A stretch of 64,000 nucleotides of DNA from Leptasterias polaris. Taxonomy: Eukaryota; Echinodermata; Asteroidea; Forcipulatida; Asteriidae. Location of the stretch: NCBI GenBank assembly GCA_037783415.1, contig JAZGTN010000051.1:186001-250000 (forward strand), in the 5' to 3' direction. Both the position numbers and the translations under genes were made by a program. The notes under the pieces are model-generated. The model ran no database searches and was not told the DNA's origin. It saw only the letters and a program-made list of their open reading frames with translations. This document shows positions 1 through 13,600 of this stretch, piece after piece (position 1 is the first letter of the stretch; every line of letters starts with the position of its first letter).

Positions 1-1
1 A

Positions 2-108
2 TTGTAACTTCGGTTTAATCTTCTATTTGACCACCACATTGCTTTAGGATTAATTAATCGACCAATCAGAGCTTGTAACTTCGGTTTAATTTTCTATTTC
101 ACCACCAC
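2..108. repeat. Two direct copies of a ~36-bp sequence
   Basis: A ~36-bp block beginning TTGTAACTTCGGTTTAAT occurs at about 2-37 and again at about 73-108, an offset of 71 bp. A CCAAT sequence lies between them. The block sits just upstream of the presumed first exon of the recombinase-like gene, so it could be promoter-proximal, but nothing more can be shown. Confidence 0.6.
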
Positions 109-164
109 TACTTAACTCTAGCAGGCTTGCTTTTCTAATTCATTGTGATCTGAATTTCTCACAG

Positions 165-251
165 AGTGTGCATCTCATGAGCTTCCGTACTTCCGATCTT
201 ACCTGTGCTTCTTAACTTTCAAGTGACTTTGAAAAGATTCAATTAACTATG
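165..251 (+). other. Probable 5' exon of the recombinase-like gene (mostly UTR)
   Basis: This stretch ends in CTATG followed by an excellent donor (GTAAGTTC at 252). Its left limit is uncertain: there is an acceptor-like CTCACAG at 158-164, but transcription could also begin here. The terminal ATG (249-251) joins in phase 0 to the exon at 5991, which begins GCA ATG, so either ATG could start the protein. Confidence 0.4.
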
Positions 252-1654
252 GTAAGTTCAGATTATTATTTTTTTTTTCTCAGTTATATTGATATGATTT
301 TTGGAATTTGACACTTGACCTTAGATTACCATACACCTGAAAATTTATGAATGATCTCCTGATATATCGGTCAAAATTTGACACTAAAATTACCAAATCC
401 ATGGAAAGTAAAGTATTTTATAATTTGCTTTTTTAACAAAATTTACTCCCCAAACCTATGAGTCCCACAGCATTGTCTCGCTAACATGATGCACAAGCTC
501 CTTCTTTTTAATTAGAAAACTACTATTTTTTTAATACAAACAAAACATGTACATGTACATGTAATGATGTATGCAATTTCACTTTCAAACTCAAAAACAT
601 TTGTGCTGTACAGGATTGTTAAAAGCGATTGTTTAAAATGATTTGTTGAACCAAAAATACTTTCAATTTGTAAATTTCCTGGTTTGGTAATGTGTGTGCC
701 AGAAAAAGTGAGACTTTTTTATGGAGTTGTACTGACTTAAGCTTTTAACTTCATGTCTTCACAATGAGCTTGCCGTTTCAATTAAATGATATAAAAGGGA
801 GGGTACACCTTTTGGTATCTACTCCAAAAAATAATGACCTTACAAACTTAATTGGCAAAGAGCTGTTGATATAAAACACTATTAGGAACGACAACCTTTG
901 AAGTATTGTAGTTTTAGAGAAAGATGTTACAGATGTTATTTTTCACAAATAAATCTAAATCTGAGAAAGGCTCAGGCATCTAAAAGCTCACAATTTTATC
1001 CAATGAGGGTGTTTTTTTATTTTTTTTATTACATTCTTGATTTTATGATGACCAATTGAACACAACATTTCTGGTTGTTCTAAGAAATAAACATTGACCC
1101 CCACGACCTACGTAGTACTACCCTCAACCCCCCCTTGACTTATAAAATGCACCAACCATCTCGCAACAGACCTTTCTATTGCGGTCACACTTAAATCCGA
1201 CAACTGACGGCAACTGTGCCGACAACACATTTTAAATGCACTTTCAGTCAATGTTTAAACAAAAATAAACCGTTAAATATGTGTAAGATTCATGTATCCA
1301 AATCACCTTCAATCTGTTGAAAAAGATTTGTTGACAGCAGTTGTCGTCAGGCCCTGGCAGATTTTATGTAAAAACAATTTAATCTGAAACCTTAAAAACT
1401 ATATTGAAAAACTAAAAACATGTTAATGTTTAATATTAACAACATGTCTTTTCAGTGTTTTGAAGTACACGATGTATGACAGATTGTTTTTTTTTATGCA
1501 TATTTTATACTATACAGTAGTATAGTGAATAGTAAATATTACAGCTTTCCTAACTACTCATGAAAACTTCACAATGTACTGTACACAAGTTCATGTGCAT
1601 CAGAACATTGAGATTGCTAACCTGGAAGCCAGTACTGGACACCAGTACTGGACA

Positions 1655-1692
<38 letters not shown>

Positions 1693-4600
1693 AGGTGTCA
1701 AAGATTATGGCCAACTATAATCCCAATTGCAAATGGTTGTGACATAAAAGACAAACAGTCCCCTTTCAACACCTGTATATGTGACCCACTCCGGAAAAAG
1801 GTGACATAAATCGCGCTATGCTTTAACGTGTAAAAAGCCGCTCCACGTAGAGAGGGTGAAAAAATCTAACAAATTTTTTTAATTTTTTTATTGTCACTAT
1901 GACATCTTTAATATCTAAAGTTTCAGATTTTATTTACAGAAACATTATAAGGAACATGTTTGTTGCTAGGGTTTTTGAAAGCAAGACATTAAAGCTTATT
2001 TCCCACACAGAGCCAGGTATTATAAAGCAAGTTTTCTCAGTTATTGAAATCAAGCTCCAAGGAAATAATTAATATGCAAATTTGACATATCTCCAGAATG
2101 GAAGGGGCTACGGAGCTCCACTTTACACCAAATTAAAGCTTATATTGTGGGCTTTCCAACCGTATAAAAAACTCAAAATATATTATTGGCGACTTATGTC
2201 ACCTTTTTCCGGAGTGGGTCACATATGATAGTTTCCCTGCATTTGTACTATATTATGGCTATACACAATTTTCAATTTTTTAAGACTTAATGTTGTTTGT
2301 TGTTTTTTTATAATGTGTGCAGGAGAGGGAAGAGTGAAATCTTGCATATGTAGCCTTGTGCAAGCAATTAAACCATGCCATGAGATGGGATTATAGTGTG
2401 ACCACACAAAAATCGTTTTGATGGTAGCTGATATGTACATTACATCATATTGAAAGTTTAATTACCGGAACACACTCAAAATGTTTAAAAAGTGTTGGAT
2501 ATAGGCCTATCGTCGGCATACATGTATGTTCTCAAATTTAGAACATGCTGCAAATATATTATGAGACTTAAAAACTGTTGGTACATGCATGGAGGTTTCT
2601 CCATGGTACATACATGGTACATATACATGCAAATTTGCAAGTGGAAACATGCATCATTTGTTGAAAGCTGGTATGGAGGAAGGACCTGGGGTATTCAGCT
2701 TTCAGGGATTTTGTTTGACCATACAGAGAGAGGCAGTGGCTGTTATAGTAATAAAAATAGGTTACATAATGGAGCTCTGTGGTCAGGCACAATAAACAAC
2801 CCCATTAATGATGAGCAACCCAGGGCAATATAAATTCACCTAAACACCTTCCTTGGTCCTTGCTCTATGCTCTATCATAAACACATGGCAATTGGGTCCA
2901 GGGATATTTTGTGTGGAGCACACTGCATAGTAGCAAAACCAAGATAATTGCAGAAAATGTGAAATAACTTGAAGAATATTTAGGTGATTATCAAACATCG
3001 TTTCGGTGGTACATGTAATAGCTTCCTTTCCTTATTATTTATGTTCAGATTTTGTTGAGTGAAATCATATTTTTCTCTTACATAGAACTTTCTGGTCTAG
3101 TTTCTTTTAAATTGCTCTCAATTTGTCTTTGATTTTAAATTGATTGTTTCAATTTCAAGGGGGAAAAAAATAATAAAAAATCATTTATCAATTTGCCACA
3201 ATTAACCAGAACAGAAACAATTGTAATTCTTGACCGACTTTGTTCGGCTGTGAACTTGGAAACCCATCATATCATGGGGATTTCCTGAAGAATATTTACA
3301 TTTATGTACTTCTGGCGACTCTCAATATTAATAGTTTAAGATCTTTGGATCATGTCCCAAATTAGAGCATGGAACCATACAGGCAGAAACACCATGTCCA
3401 ATCCACACACAGGCATGTATGTACAGTGTATACACCATGCATACACCATGCATAGACCCAATTAACCCCTGCAAGAGAGCAGTCAACTTTAAACTATAAG
3501 TTATGTAATCTAACTAATGTCATAGTTTTTGCAATGGTCTCTGAGCATTGCTATGACTACTGGGCATTGCTAAGCCTGAGGTGAAAGTAGTTCAGATAGG
3601 GCAGGCAAAGTGTTCAAGTTTGGGTGTACATTTCAACAACTAATTGGCTTTGTCAAGCCTTTCTTCTCCAGTCAGGTGGCAAAAAAGGGGGTCAGGTTTG
3701 TTTAACTAACTTTCTACATATGTTTAAACCATGGTTGAATTTTAACTTACTTGAACCATGGTTGAACCATAGAGAAAGGCATTTCTCTATTAAAAACAAA
3801 ACATATTCGTCGTTATGATCTTAATTGTGTACATCATTTTACAAAAAGAGACATGTTCTTTCAGAAATTGTGTGTGTTATTGTTATGCACATTCAATCGG
3901 CCAGTTGCTACAAAATGTATTGTTGTCATCTGACACATCTGCTAAAAACCACCACGTGAATGCCACGTGATCCAGCCACAGTAATTTAAAAAGAAAAAAT
4001 CCGAAAATACTAGACTTTTGCATATAAAAACAGTATAGGGCCTAGTCCTATTGTTTGACCAAACAGTCTAAATTTAAAAGAAATTGAATTGAATTATAAA
4101 AATGATTGTTCAGACAAAAAGAATGACGACTTAATTAAAACAGCAACAACCAAAACTCTAGCAAACATGAAATTCTGCTTTTGATAGAAGATAAATGTTT
4201 GTGCTTCATGCAGTTTGAGGTCTGGTTTCTGCTCACACAAACCATTAACCAATGGATCGTTGTGCAGACTACGATGATTTGACACAAAAAGTGCCCCTCT
4301 TTCCCGCCAGTCTACCAATCAAAAGGTTTCATGGATGTAGCTTATTTCATAAACCGTGCAACCTGAATTATGTGAAAGCTATGTGAAAGGTGTAGAGCAA
4401 CAGACAGCGATCTGTTCAACATTTCACGCACTCGAGAGACAATTTTCTATGTTTGAGAAGCTACTTTTGTTAAACGTGTTTAGTCAGCCTTGTACGGTTG
4501 TAAAGTAAATATATTACTCTTTAAACAAAATATCAATTCTAGTTCTTCATGGTGTATTAATTACGGTTTGCTGACACAACATCACAATAATCAATGTGCC

Positions 4601-7600
4601 ACCCTAACTCTTAAGCCAACAAATTATTAGTTGAGTTTTAACTACAAAATTCTGTAAAATGTCTACCCAAATCACACATCAAACAAAATGTTTAATTTTT
4701 GTATCAAGAAAGAAATATGTTTCCTAAACAGGATACATTGTAGGCATGTTTCCAAAAAAGGAAACAGTCAGATGACTCCATAATGCTATTCTGTACCTGT
4801 ATAAGACAACTATTCGTCCCCTAATGGAGTACTGTTGTCACATCTGGGCCGGAGCTTCTGCCTGTCATTTATCTTTATTAGATAGGGTGCAGAAGCGTAT
4901 TTTTAATCTTGTTGGTGAAGGGTTGGGATCAACGCTACAACCTCTTTCTCACCGTAGGTTTGTAGCCAGCCTCTGTCTTTTATACAGATATTTTCATGGT
5001 ACATGTAAATGTGCCACCAGTGTGTCCGACCTAGTTCCTCCTGTCAGAGTGTTTGAGCGAGAAACCAGACTTTCTGCTTCTTCTCACCCATACACTCTTA
5101 ATTTGCTGAGATGTAGAACAAAGAGCCATTCCAACAGCTTTTTTCCACGTACTGCATCTCTTTGGAACTCCTTGCCTGATGGTGCATGTTTCCCCCCATC
5201 CTACAATCTAGACTGTTTCAAGAGGCCGAATAGCAATTCCTACCTCCAGCTGTCCTGAGTTATTTTCATGTTTAATAAATTTCTTCTTGTAGCCCCTTAC
5301 CAAGAGTGGCTTTTAGCCTTGTTTAGGGGCGACATAAAAATAAAAATTAAAAAAAATAAAAATATGGAAACATCAAGATTGTTCCCAAATCAGGAAACAT
5401 TTGTAGGGTCTCCAGAATTGGAGTACTGTATGTGAAATAGTTTCCTGAACAGGGAACAATTAGGGTGCTTCCAAAATTGGAGACACTTTACAATGTTCCC
5501 AAAACAGGCAACATCCATGATGACTGAATATTTTGACAAAGCCCTTAAGCGGTGAGGCATTGCAGACCAAAGATATGAGAATTGGAATTTTTCTTTGTTG
5601 AAAAAAGGGTATATAAAATTAATAATATTTATGGAAAATATGTTCTTTATTTCAAAAAGGGTCATTCAAAGTAATTCACTTTCAAAAAACAAATTAATAG
5701 TGATTACATTTTTTTTAGCAAAATATGTTTTTTGTGATTTGTTTCCTGTTTTGGGAGCATGTTGCCTGATCTGGAGACAAATAAAATGTTCCCTGATTAG
5801 ACAACCGGACTGATATAGGCACGAGCACACAATAAGAGATTACTGTGTTATGGGAAAGGTTAAAATTATACCAAAGGAAAAAGATGACAATTAAATAAGA
5901 AAAAAACCAAATGAAATTTAAGACACTGAGGGCTCATGGATCTGGGTCTGTAGATTCATTGAAAGTTACATTCAATCATTTTTGTTATAGGCAATGAATT
6001 TGCTAGAAAAGTTAGCAGCTGGAGGAAAGATACTATCAGGAGAAGAAGAGTAAGTTCAAATTTAACTTTGATAGTCTATAAATAGACATTGTAACAAAGA
6101 TTGTGTAATGGTAGAGACTAAATCAGGATTAAGATATTTACATTGTTGTTGATTACAGATTCTTTTAAAAACTCATTGAACCTTCACATTTTCTTGCCAG
6201 AAATAAAGCAGTCACTAAAAGTAGAAGGTTTTATAATCTGATGGTGCACAGGGCGTCCTCAAAACATCCTGAATTATAGGAGGTTCTGGGTCCAGAGGTT
6301 TTTCAGGAATTTCCTTATTCATCAAATCTCAACTGCAAGAAAACAATCTTTGGTATTGGTTGAACATGGTTTTGATAGAAACGAAACCAAGGGATGACAA
6401 ATGAAACAATCACATCAATGGTTTTTTCCCCCTAAAAACAACAAAGGGTCTTGAATTTAGGCAATATTAAAGGACTAATTTAAACAAGAATGTAATTTTA
6501 CACCAAGTTATGAAATTCCCCATACTTTGTTCATTCTTTAAAGCTCCACCTTTGTGTGATTATAAAAACAATTATAGTAAGAATACACAAAATAAGGAAG
6601 CAATTTTGACATGTATTTGTGCCATGTGTCTTTTTAAAGCTCCCCCATTGCGGCAATCGATAAACAGGACGAGCTGGAGAAAAGGTAATTCAGATTTGAT
6701 CTGCCTTCACCTTTAGTCAACAGATTATTACCAATATCTTATGTAACCATTATTGTCCCCATGACAATAATTCTCCTGTTCTCCATGCTTGTCATAATCT
6801 TTTTTGTAATTTGCTAGTAAATAAGTGTGTATGTTTCTTGGGCTAGACCTATGTTTTTCTATTTATTGTTTCTGTTTTGGTTTTATAGTTATTCGGTTTG
6901 CCTTGTACTTTTTGGTATACGAAATGTTGTCCTGTTCAAATTTGAAAATAGGAGGAAAAAGAGAGTTCCTACTGACATGGCTGAAGACAAATGTAGTTTG
7001 TTTAGTTCACAAAAACTGATAGATGTCAAGAGCTTAGGTTTGTATTAAGTATTTAAAATAGCAGTCTGTGTTATTTTAGCACCTCAAACACACACTAAAA
7101 CTTCCAAAACTGCTAATATTTATTTACAACTTTGTTCTCTAGTGCCAGGAAAGATAGGGAACTCCCCAGCGAGAAGGAAAACGACAGGGGAACTGGAGGA
7201 TCCCCCAGTGAGAAAGGGGGTGATGGGGGGTCCCCCAGTGATGAGACTGAGAGTGATGACGGAGAAGATTCCCCCAGTGGTGAGACTGAGAGTGATGACG
7301 GAGAAGATTCCCCCAGTGATGAGACTGAGAGTGATGACGGAGAAGATTCCCCTAGTGGTGAGACTGAGAGTGATGACGGAGAAGATTCCCCCAGTGGTGA
7401 GAGTTCCCCCAGTGGTGAGAGTCCCCCCAGTGGTGAGAGTCCCCCCAGTGAGAAAGAGGGTGATGGAGAAGATGGAGGATTAAAAAGAAGTGTAAGTAAA
7501 ACGTAATCATTTTGAATTTATATTTATTTTTTATTGTTAGTGGTGACGAAAGTAAAACAGAAGCAGCCTGCAAAGCTGATGAATCACCTGACTAGCATTT

Positions 7601-10600
7601 TCTAATGTAATGTTAAATACTTCTCTTTTGTTTTTGTATTTGTTCTTCCTTTCCATTTCATTTGATAAGAACTCTATCTATTGGAAAATGAATGGAACCT
7701 AAAACTGGAACTAAGATTGGAGCCCCTCTAAAAAAAAAATACAAAAATTCAATAAGCAAGATACTCCTAATTGTAGCAGTGATCTGAAGCATTTTGTTCA
7801 TGCTCTTCTTTTTTTAAGAAAAAGAGATAAACCTCTGTTCATTTATGTGTCTAAATATATATTTTTTTCCCTTTCATGTTTAGCCAAGAAAAACCCGGAA
7901 ATGCCCATTGTGCCGTTTGTGGACACGTTACATGAGCCAGCACCTTCAGCGACGACATAAGGTCCAGGATAAAATGCTGCGAAAGCAGCATTTGAAGCAG
8001 TCTTTGCTGAAGTAAGTCAAGCTTACATTTTGTCTTTAAAACTTGAAATGTTTTATGAAAATGTTGACCTTATTTTTAAGTATGGTGGAAACTATGTGGG
8101 TGATTGTTCGGTTTGGATGTCTACAGACAAATTTACCCATGAGGTCATGGTTATGTGTTCTCCATATCTCAAAATGTCAAAAATGTTGAGCTATTCGTTG
8201 GATTAATTTCCTTAAGAAGTGTTTTCTTGAAAAATTTTACTTGCACAAAGTCTATCTACAATTAAAGGGTGTTTGTAACATTGGTAAGAGTAAAAATATA
8301 AATGTTCACAGATTCACGCATAACTTACATGGTATAAAGATGGTCATGATGGGAAACTCCCTTTGAAATATTTTTGCTTTAAATGCTTTAGTTTTTGAGA
8401 AATGAGTAAAACAATTAGTTTTGATCTCACGAGTCGAAAACTCGATGTTTGAAAACAGTGAAAACACTTAAGGTTTTCCCCCACTTTTTTTCTAGTTATT
8501 GCAATGACCGATTGAGCTTAAACTTACACAGGTTTGTTTTTTCCTGTATATGTTCGGATACACCAAGTGAGGATACTGGTCTTTGACATTCTTATCAAAA
8601 GTATAAACTCCCTTTAAAGGGTGTGCACAACATTGGTAATTGCCAAAGACCTGTATCCACACTTGATGTGACCCAAGATATACATGAAATAACAAACCTG
8701 TGAAAGTTTAAGCTAAATCGGTCGTCGGAGTCATGAGGAAAAAAACTTTTTTTCAAACATCGGAATTTATCCTGCAGGATAAAGACTATTATTTTACTCA
8801 TTTTTCCTAAAAACTATGACATTTCAAGCAAAACAATTTCTAGGGAAGTTTTCCACCATGACCAGGTATCTTTATACCATGTAAGTTATGTGCAAATCTG
8901 TGAACATTTATACTTTCATTCTTACCAATGTTGCACACACCCTTTAAGCTCAAATAATGTTTTACTTTTGCCAGATCAAGGAACTGTTGTTGCTGAAGAA
9001 ATTGCTGTAAATGTTTCTCAATGTCACTTGTGTTCAAGTACTACATTGACAGTTTTTTATCTAAACAAATTCTTCTTTCATCGGGATCTTACTCAATTAA
9101 AAACATCCTCTTCTAAATGTGCATACTTATTAACTTTTTTTTTAATGTACAGTTTGCCATCATCTGAGGCTACAAGGTCAAGACGTGATTGCCCTGTAAA
9201 GGGCTGCGGTAGTGTGGGACTCTTGCGTGTAGACCACCATCTCAGAAGAGTCCATGGAATGAAGGTATAGTAACACCCATGGCAAAATTATAATTTTGTA
9301 CAGTTTTAACTTGAAACAAAGCTTTTAATTTTTAAGAAAACACACTTCTTTAAGTTATGGTAAAAAAACAAACAACTGTCTCTAGCTTGCTTTGTTATGT
9401 GACCTGTGCACCTGACGTTATAATTAATGGCATTGACTTAAAGGGTGTGTACAACATTGGTAATTGCCAAAGACCCACACTTGATGTGACCCAACATTTA
9501 CATGAAATAACAAACCTGTGAATGTTTAAGCTCAATCGGTCTTCAGAGTCATGAGAAAACAGTGAACAAACCCATTATATGTTTTAACTTTTTTCAAACA
9601 TTGGATTTTATCCTGCAGGATGAAGATTTTTGTTTGACTCAATTCCTAAAAACTATGACATTTCAAAACTATTTCAAGGGAAGTTTTCCACCTTGACCAT
9701 TTTTATACATTTTTTTTTATTTTTTTATTTTATTTCAGCCACATCCAACAGCGCGAGCGCCAATAACAGGATGGATAAAAACATTAAATTACATAAAATA
9801 GCACAATAAAATTATTTAAACAAACAAAACAAGACAGAGATTAAAATGGTGAACAGTTCTTACATCAAAAAAAATAAATAAAAAGTTAAAACATAAGTTA
9901 CACTCTGGACCCGACCTCCCCCTTCAGATAAAAAAATCACAAGATTGTAAGTTATGTGCAAATCTGTGAACATTTATATTTTCAAACTTTGTACACACCC
10001 TTTAAAGGCAGGATACATTTTTGGTAGCCTAATTGTCAAAGACCAGTATCTTCACTTGGTGTATCCCAACACATGCATAAAAATCAAACCTGTGAAAATT
10101 TGGGCTGAAATTGGTCATTGAAGTTGCAAGAAATTTGTGAAAGAAAAAACATCCTTGTTGCATATAGAACAGTGTGCTTTGAGATGGCTGAGAAAAGCTT
10201 CATGCCTAAAGCCTTTCTCAGATTAACAATGTTTGGGTGAAAAAATTACCTCTTTCTCCAAAACTTCAAAGGGTGCCGTTTCTAACAAAGTGTTTAATAT
10301 CAAGAGCTCCCCAGTGCTCTTTACCAAGTAGTTTTTATGGTAATTAATTTTTGGATAATTTAACAAAGGTTTACACTTCCTTCCACAGAAAGAAAGAAAA
10401 ACCTACAGGAATCTCCTGGAGACGGCAAAGCCGACAGAAAAGTCGCCATCAAAACCGAAGAGGCGATTCAACAATGGTAAGTAAATTTTCTGGTGTTCAT
10501 TGTTAAACTTTGCGCAAAAATAAGTACTAAGCAATATATTTGTGTAGAGTATTTACTTCTGAATTATCCATTAATAACGGTTTTCATTGTAAGTTGTTTA

Positions 10601-13600
10601 GCAGTTACTGCAATTGGCATTGAATGCAGTGACTTAAAACCAAACAAGTCAAACAGCTACTTTAGCAAGCGGAATATTTTTGTGAAATTGTTTCAGGGAA
10701 GCAATATTATCAGTGCTAATTTCATGGCTCTCCTTACCATGGAATTCTGCACCTCTATGGGATGTAAAAACATAGTTTCGCGGTAAGAAGAGCTCATTGA
10801 AATTGCGTGGAAGTGTGTAAGAGGTAAATAGCTAATGACACTTAGTATTCTGTCAAATTTATGAATGATTAAAATTAAATTGTGTCTGCATTGTTTTGGT
10901 TAATTCATAATGAGTCAATACTTCGATTATCTTTACATAGATCCGTTATTGGCTGAATTTCTCAAGTATCTGGTGGCGGTCGAGGGGATATCCCACAAAA
11001 ATGCAAACCAAATCAGTCAAGAAATTCAAAAGTGGTTTACATTGAGTGGGATGTCCCTTCGATCTTCTCTAAGGCCAACAAGCCTAACCGAGTAAGTAAC
11101 CTCCATCACCAAGTAATTTACAAGGTTTTACTTTTTTATATGAGCCTGTGTGGTCAGTTTGCTTGTCATTTCACCAGTCCACTCTTTCACTAGTCCATAT
11201 TTCAGATGCTTTTCAATAATTTTAGCAAGTCTCATTGCTCAGAGAGAACTTTGAGTGGTACTTGGTTGTTTTAACCCTTATTTGGTCAGCAGACCCCTGT
11301 AAAGGGAGACGGTATTAATACATAAATAGTAACATGTAATTTTTGGGGAAAGCATTCATTTATGATGTTTGGTACTCGATGTTCAATGTTGACTACTTCA
11401 ACAAGGACAATTTTGCAGACATATTTCTGGATCATATAAGATAATTACTATTTATTGTTTTCTTCTTCTTTAGGACCATGGGAAGGCTACGGGCTTCATC
11501 CTTGCAGCCGGGGACAATTAAGCACTATGGACAGAGTTTGGTCAAGTTAACGACTTTCCTGGAAATGAACCCGGCTGTGAGGAAATCTGTGGGCATCACG
11601 GAGAAATCTCTCCGTGATGCCCACAGATGCATCATTCATTTGATACGGCATCTGAAAAAGGCACTTAAAAGAAGACAATCGACTGTGCGGGCAAGGATAT
11701 CAGGTAATTTGATTTGATTTGTATAAATGTTATCATAATACTGATAAAAAGTGCCCTTTTTCAATCTTCTGTATACATCTTGCATCTTTTGTGTAACCTT
11801 GGCCCTTAAAGTTTAAATTGCAAGAATGTGTACACACGTAGTTTGGTATACAGTGTGCATTCTCACTCCATGACAATTTAAACTTTCTAAAAACAAATAG
11901 CGAATAAGCTAGGCACATGGAATCAATACCTCAATAAACTTCTAGATATATGTTTACATTAATTTGTATTTATTGTTACTATTGTTTGAGAAAAACCGAC
12001 TAGGGATCTTCAAAATGCCTTGCATTGTTAAACCATAGGCCTGAAGATATCTATGTAAAACAAATTATGAAGAAATGTCATTTAGATGTGGGAGGGAAAA
12101 CCACAAATTTGGAAAATCAATGCTATCAGGTAGGTACTGAAAATACAACCAATGTTTCCAAGAAAAGGAAAAACGAAAAAGGATTGATGAACTTTGTATT
12201 GAAGTGGCACAAGAAAAACAACTGTAAAACATTTAATTTTTTACTTTCTTTTGTAGAAGAAATACTCAGCCAGCATGAGCTAGAAGAGTACGACACAGCT
12301 GTTAAACCGATGGTGCAGCACATCCTAGGTAAGGTTATAAACAAATGGAACAAAACCCCTCGGAGGCTATTTGTAATTCTTTGATAGTCAGTTGAAATTC
12401 AAGGTGACATACAAACTTAGACAAACTTAGACAAACTTTTTATAATAAGATCTTTGTGTTTCCAACTTTTTGTGGTCAAACCAGCCCCTTCCCTTCCACT
12501 AACAAATTTTGCATTTATGGTCCTTTTGGTTGCTAATTCTATTTTCTATTCTATTAAGATCTTTAGTAATATTTAACAATTTCAGTTTGATCGCAATGTA
12601 TGCATATGTGTTAAATGCGTTGGTCGAATGAAGTTACTGATCACTTGTTTACAGATCAAATACATGCTGGACGACCATTATCCGAAAAAGACGTCACCTT
12701 GTTCCGAACGTTCTTGATGTTGGCAATACTCCTGTCCAACGGGGCTAGGGCAGGAGTCATTGCCAACATGGAGATTGTGGAGTTTGAAGCAGCGAAATTA
12801 CATCACAATGGACGGTGGGTGATCATCGTAAGTACATTTCTAACATTTTTATGTACCTGAACATTTACACTTGTACATGTAAACAGTTAAAAAAAACAAT
12901 AGTTTATGATGTGAACTGTACATTCATCTTCTCTAACTGTGTGGTTTGTTTCTTGTTTTTTTCTTGGCTTATTTGGTATTAGCTAATAGCCTTTTGTTTT
13001 TGTTATGTTTTGTTGTTTTTTCGTTTTTTTTGTTTTTTTTCTTTCTTTGTCTTCTTCTGCCTCAACCTTCCCTTGTAATTGTTAAGGTAGTACAGACTGT
13101 ATACTTGGCATGTATTTACACCTTGTGAAGAAACAGGAAACAATGTTTAAAAATTGCTACATAAGAGATCTTTACATGACATGAAACCTTTGTTGTAATG
13201 TACAAATTTAATGTAACTTTAAAAGACAAGTGTCTTTCTCTTCAAATGTGGTTCTGTTTACATTAGTATTTTGTTTTTAAGTTTACAAATCGGCAGGACA
13301 TCAGTTGTTTACAGACATGTAAGCAGTGACAATTTGATTGCACAACATCTTTTGAGGAATCTTTTAATAATTGTTTTTCCTTTGTGCATTAAAATAGGTC
13401 AAAAAACACAAGACTGCAGATGTTGCTGGCCCGGCAGAAATTGTCATTAATGAGGAATTGCTCAAACACCTTCAAGTATATGCTGAGTCAGTGCGTCCGA
13501 CCACTCCTGACTCCATCAAACCAGCCTGCCCTTTCTTTGTGACCAGTAAGGTTAAACCTGTACGCGTGGCACAAGATCTGGGCAGGCACTGGTTTCATGT

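Larger units (their letters stand above)
252..5990 (+). other. Intron 1 of the recombinase-like gene
   Basis: A 5.7-kb intron from the donor at 252 to the TTATAG acceptor before 5991. It holds a partial MITE (about 793-1010), a CTGG microsatellite, a 442-bp MITE, a repeat shared with 58.6 kb, degenerate palindromic repeats and a LINE 3' end. From about 2500 to 4690 I see only short low-complexity stretches and no gene. Confidence 0.45.

Noticed and set aside
4094..4318. 74-codon minus-strand ORF
   Set aside because: No recognisable motif, no splice context and no homologous copy in the window.
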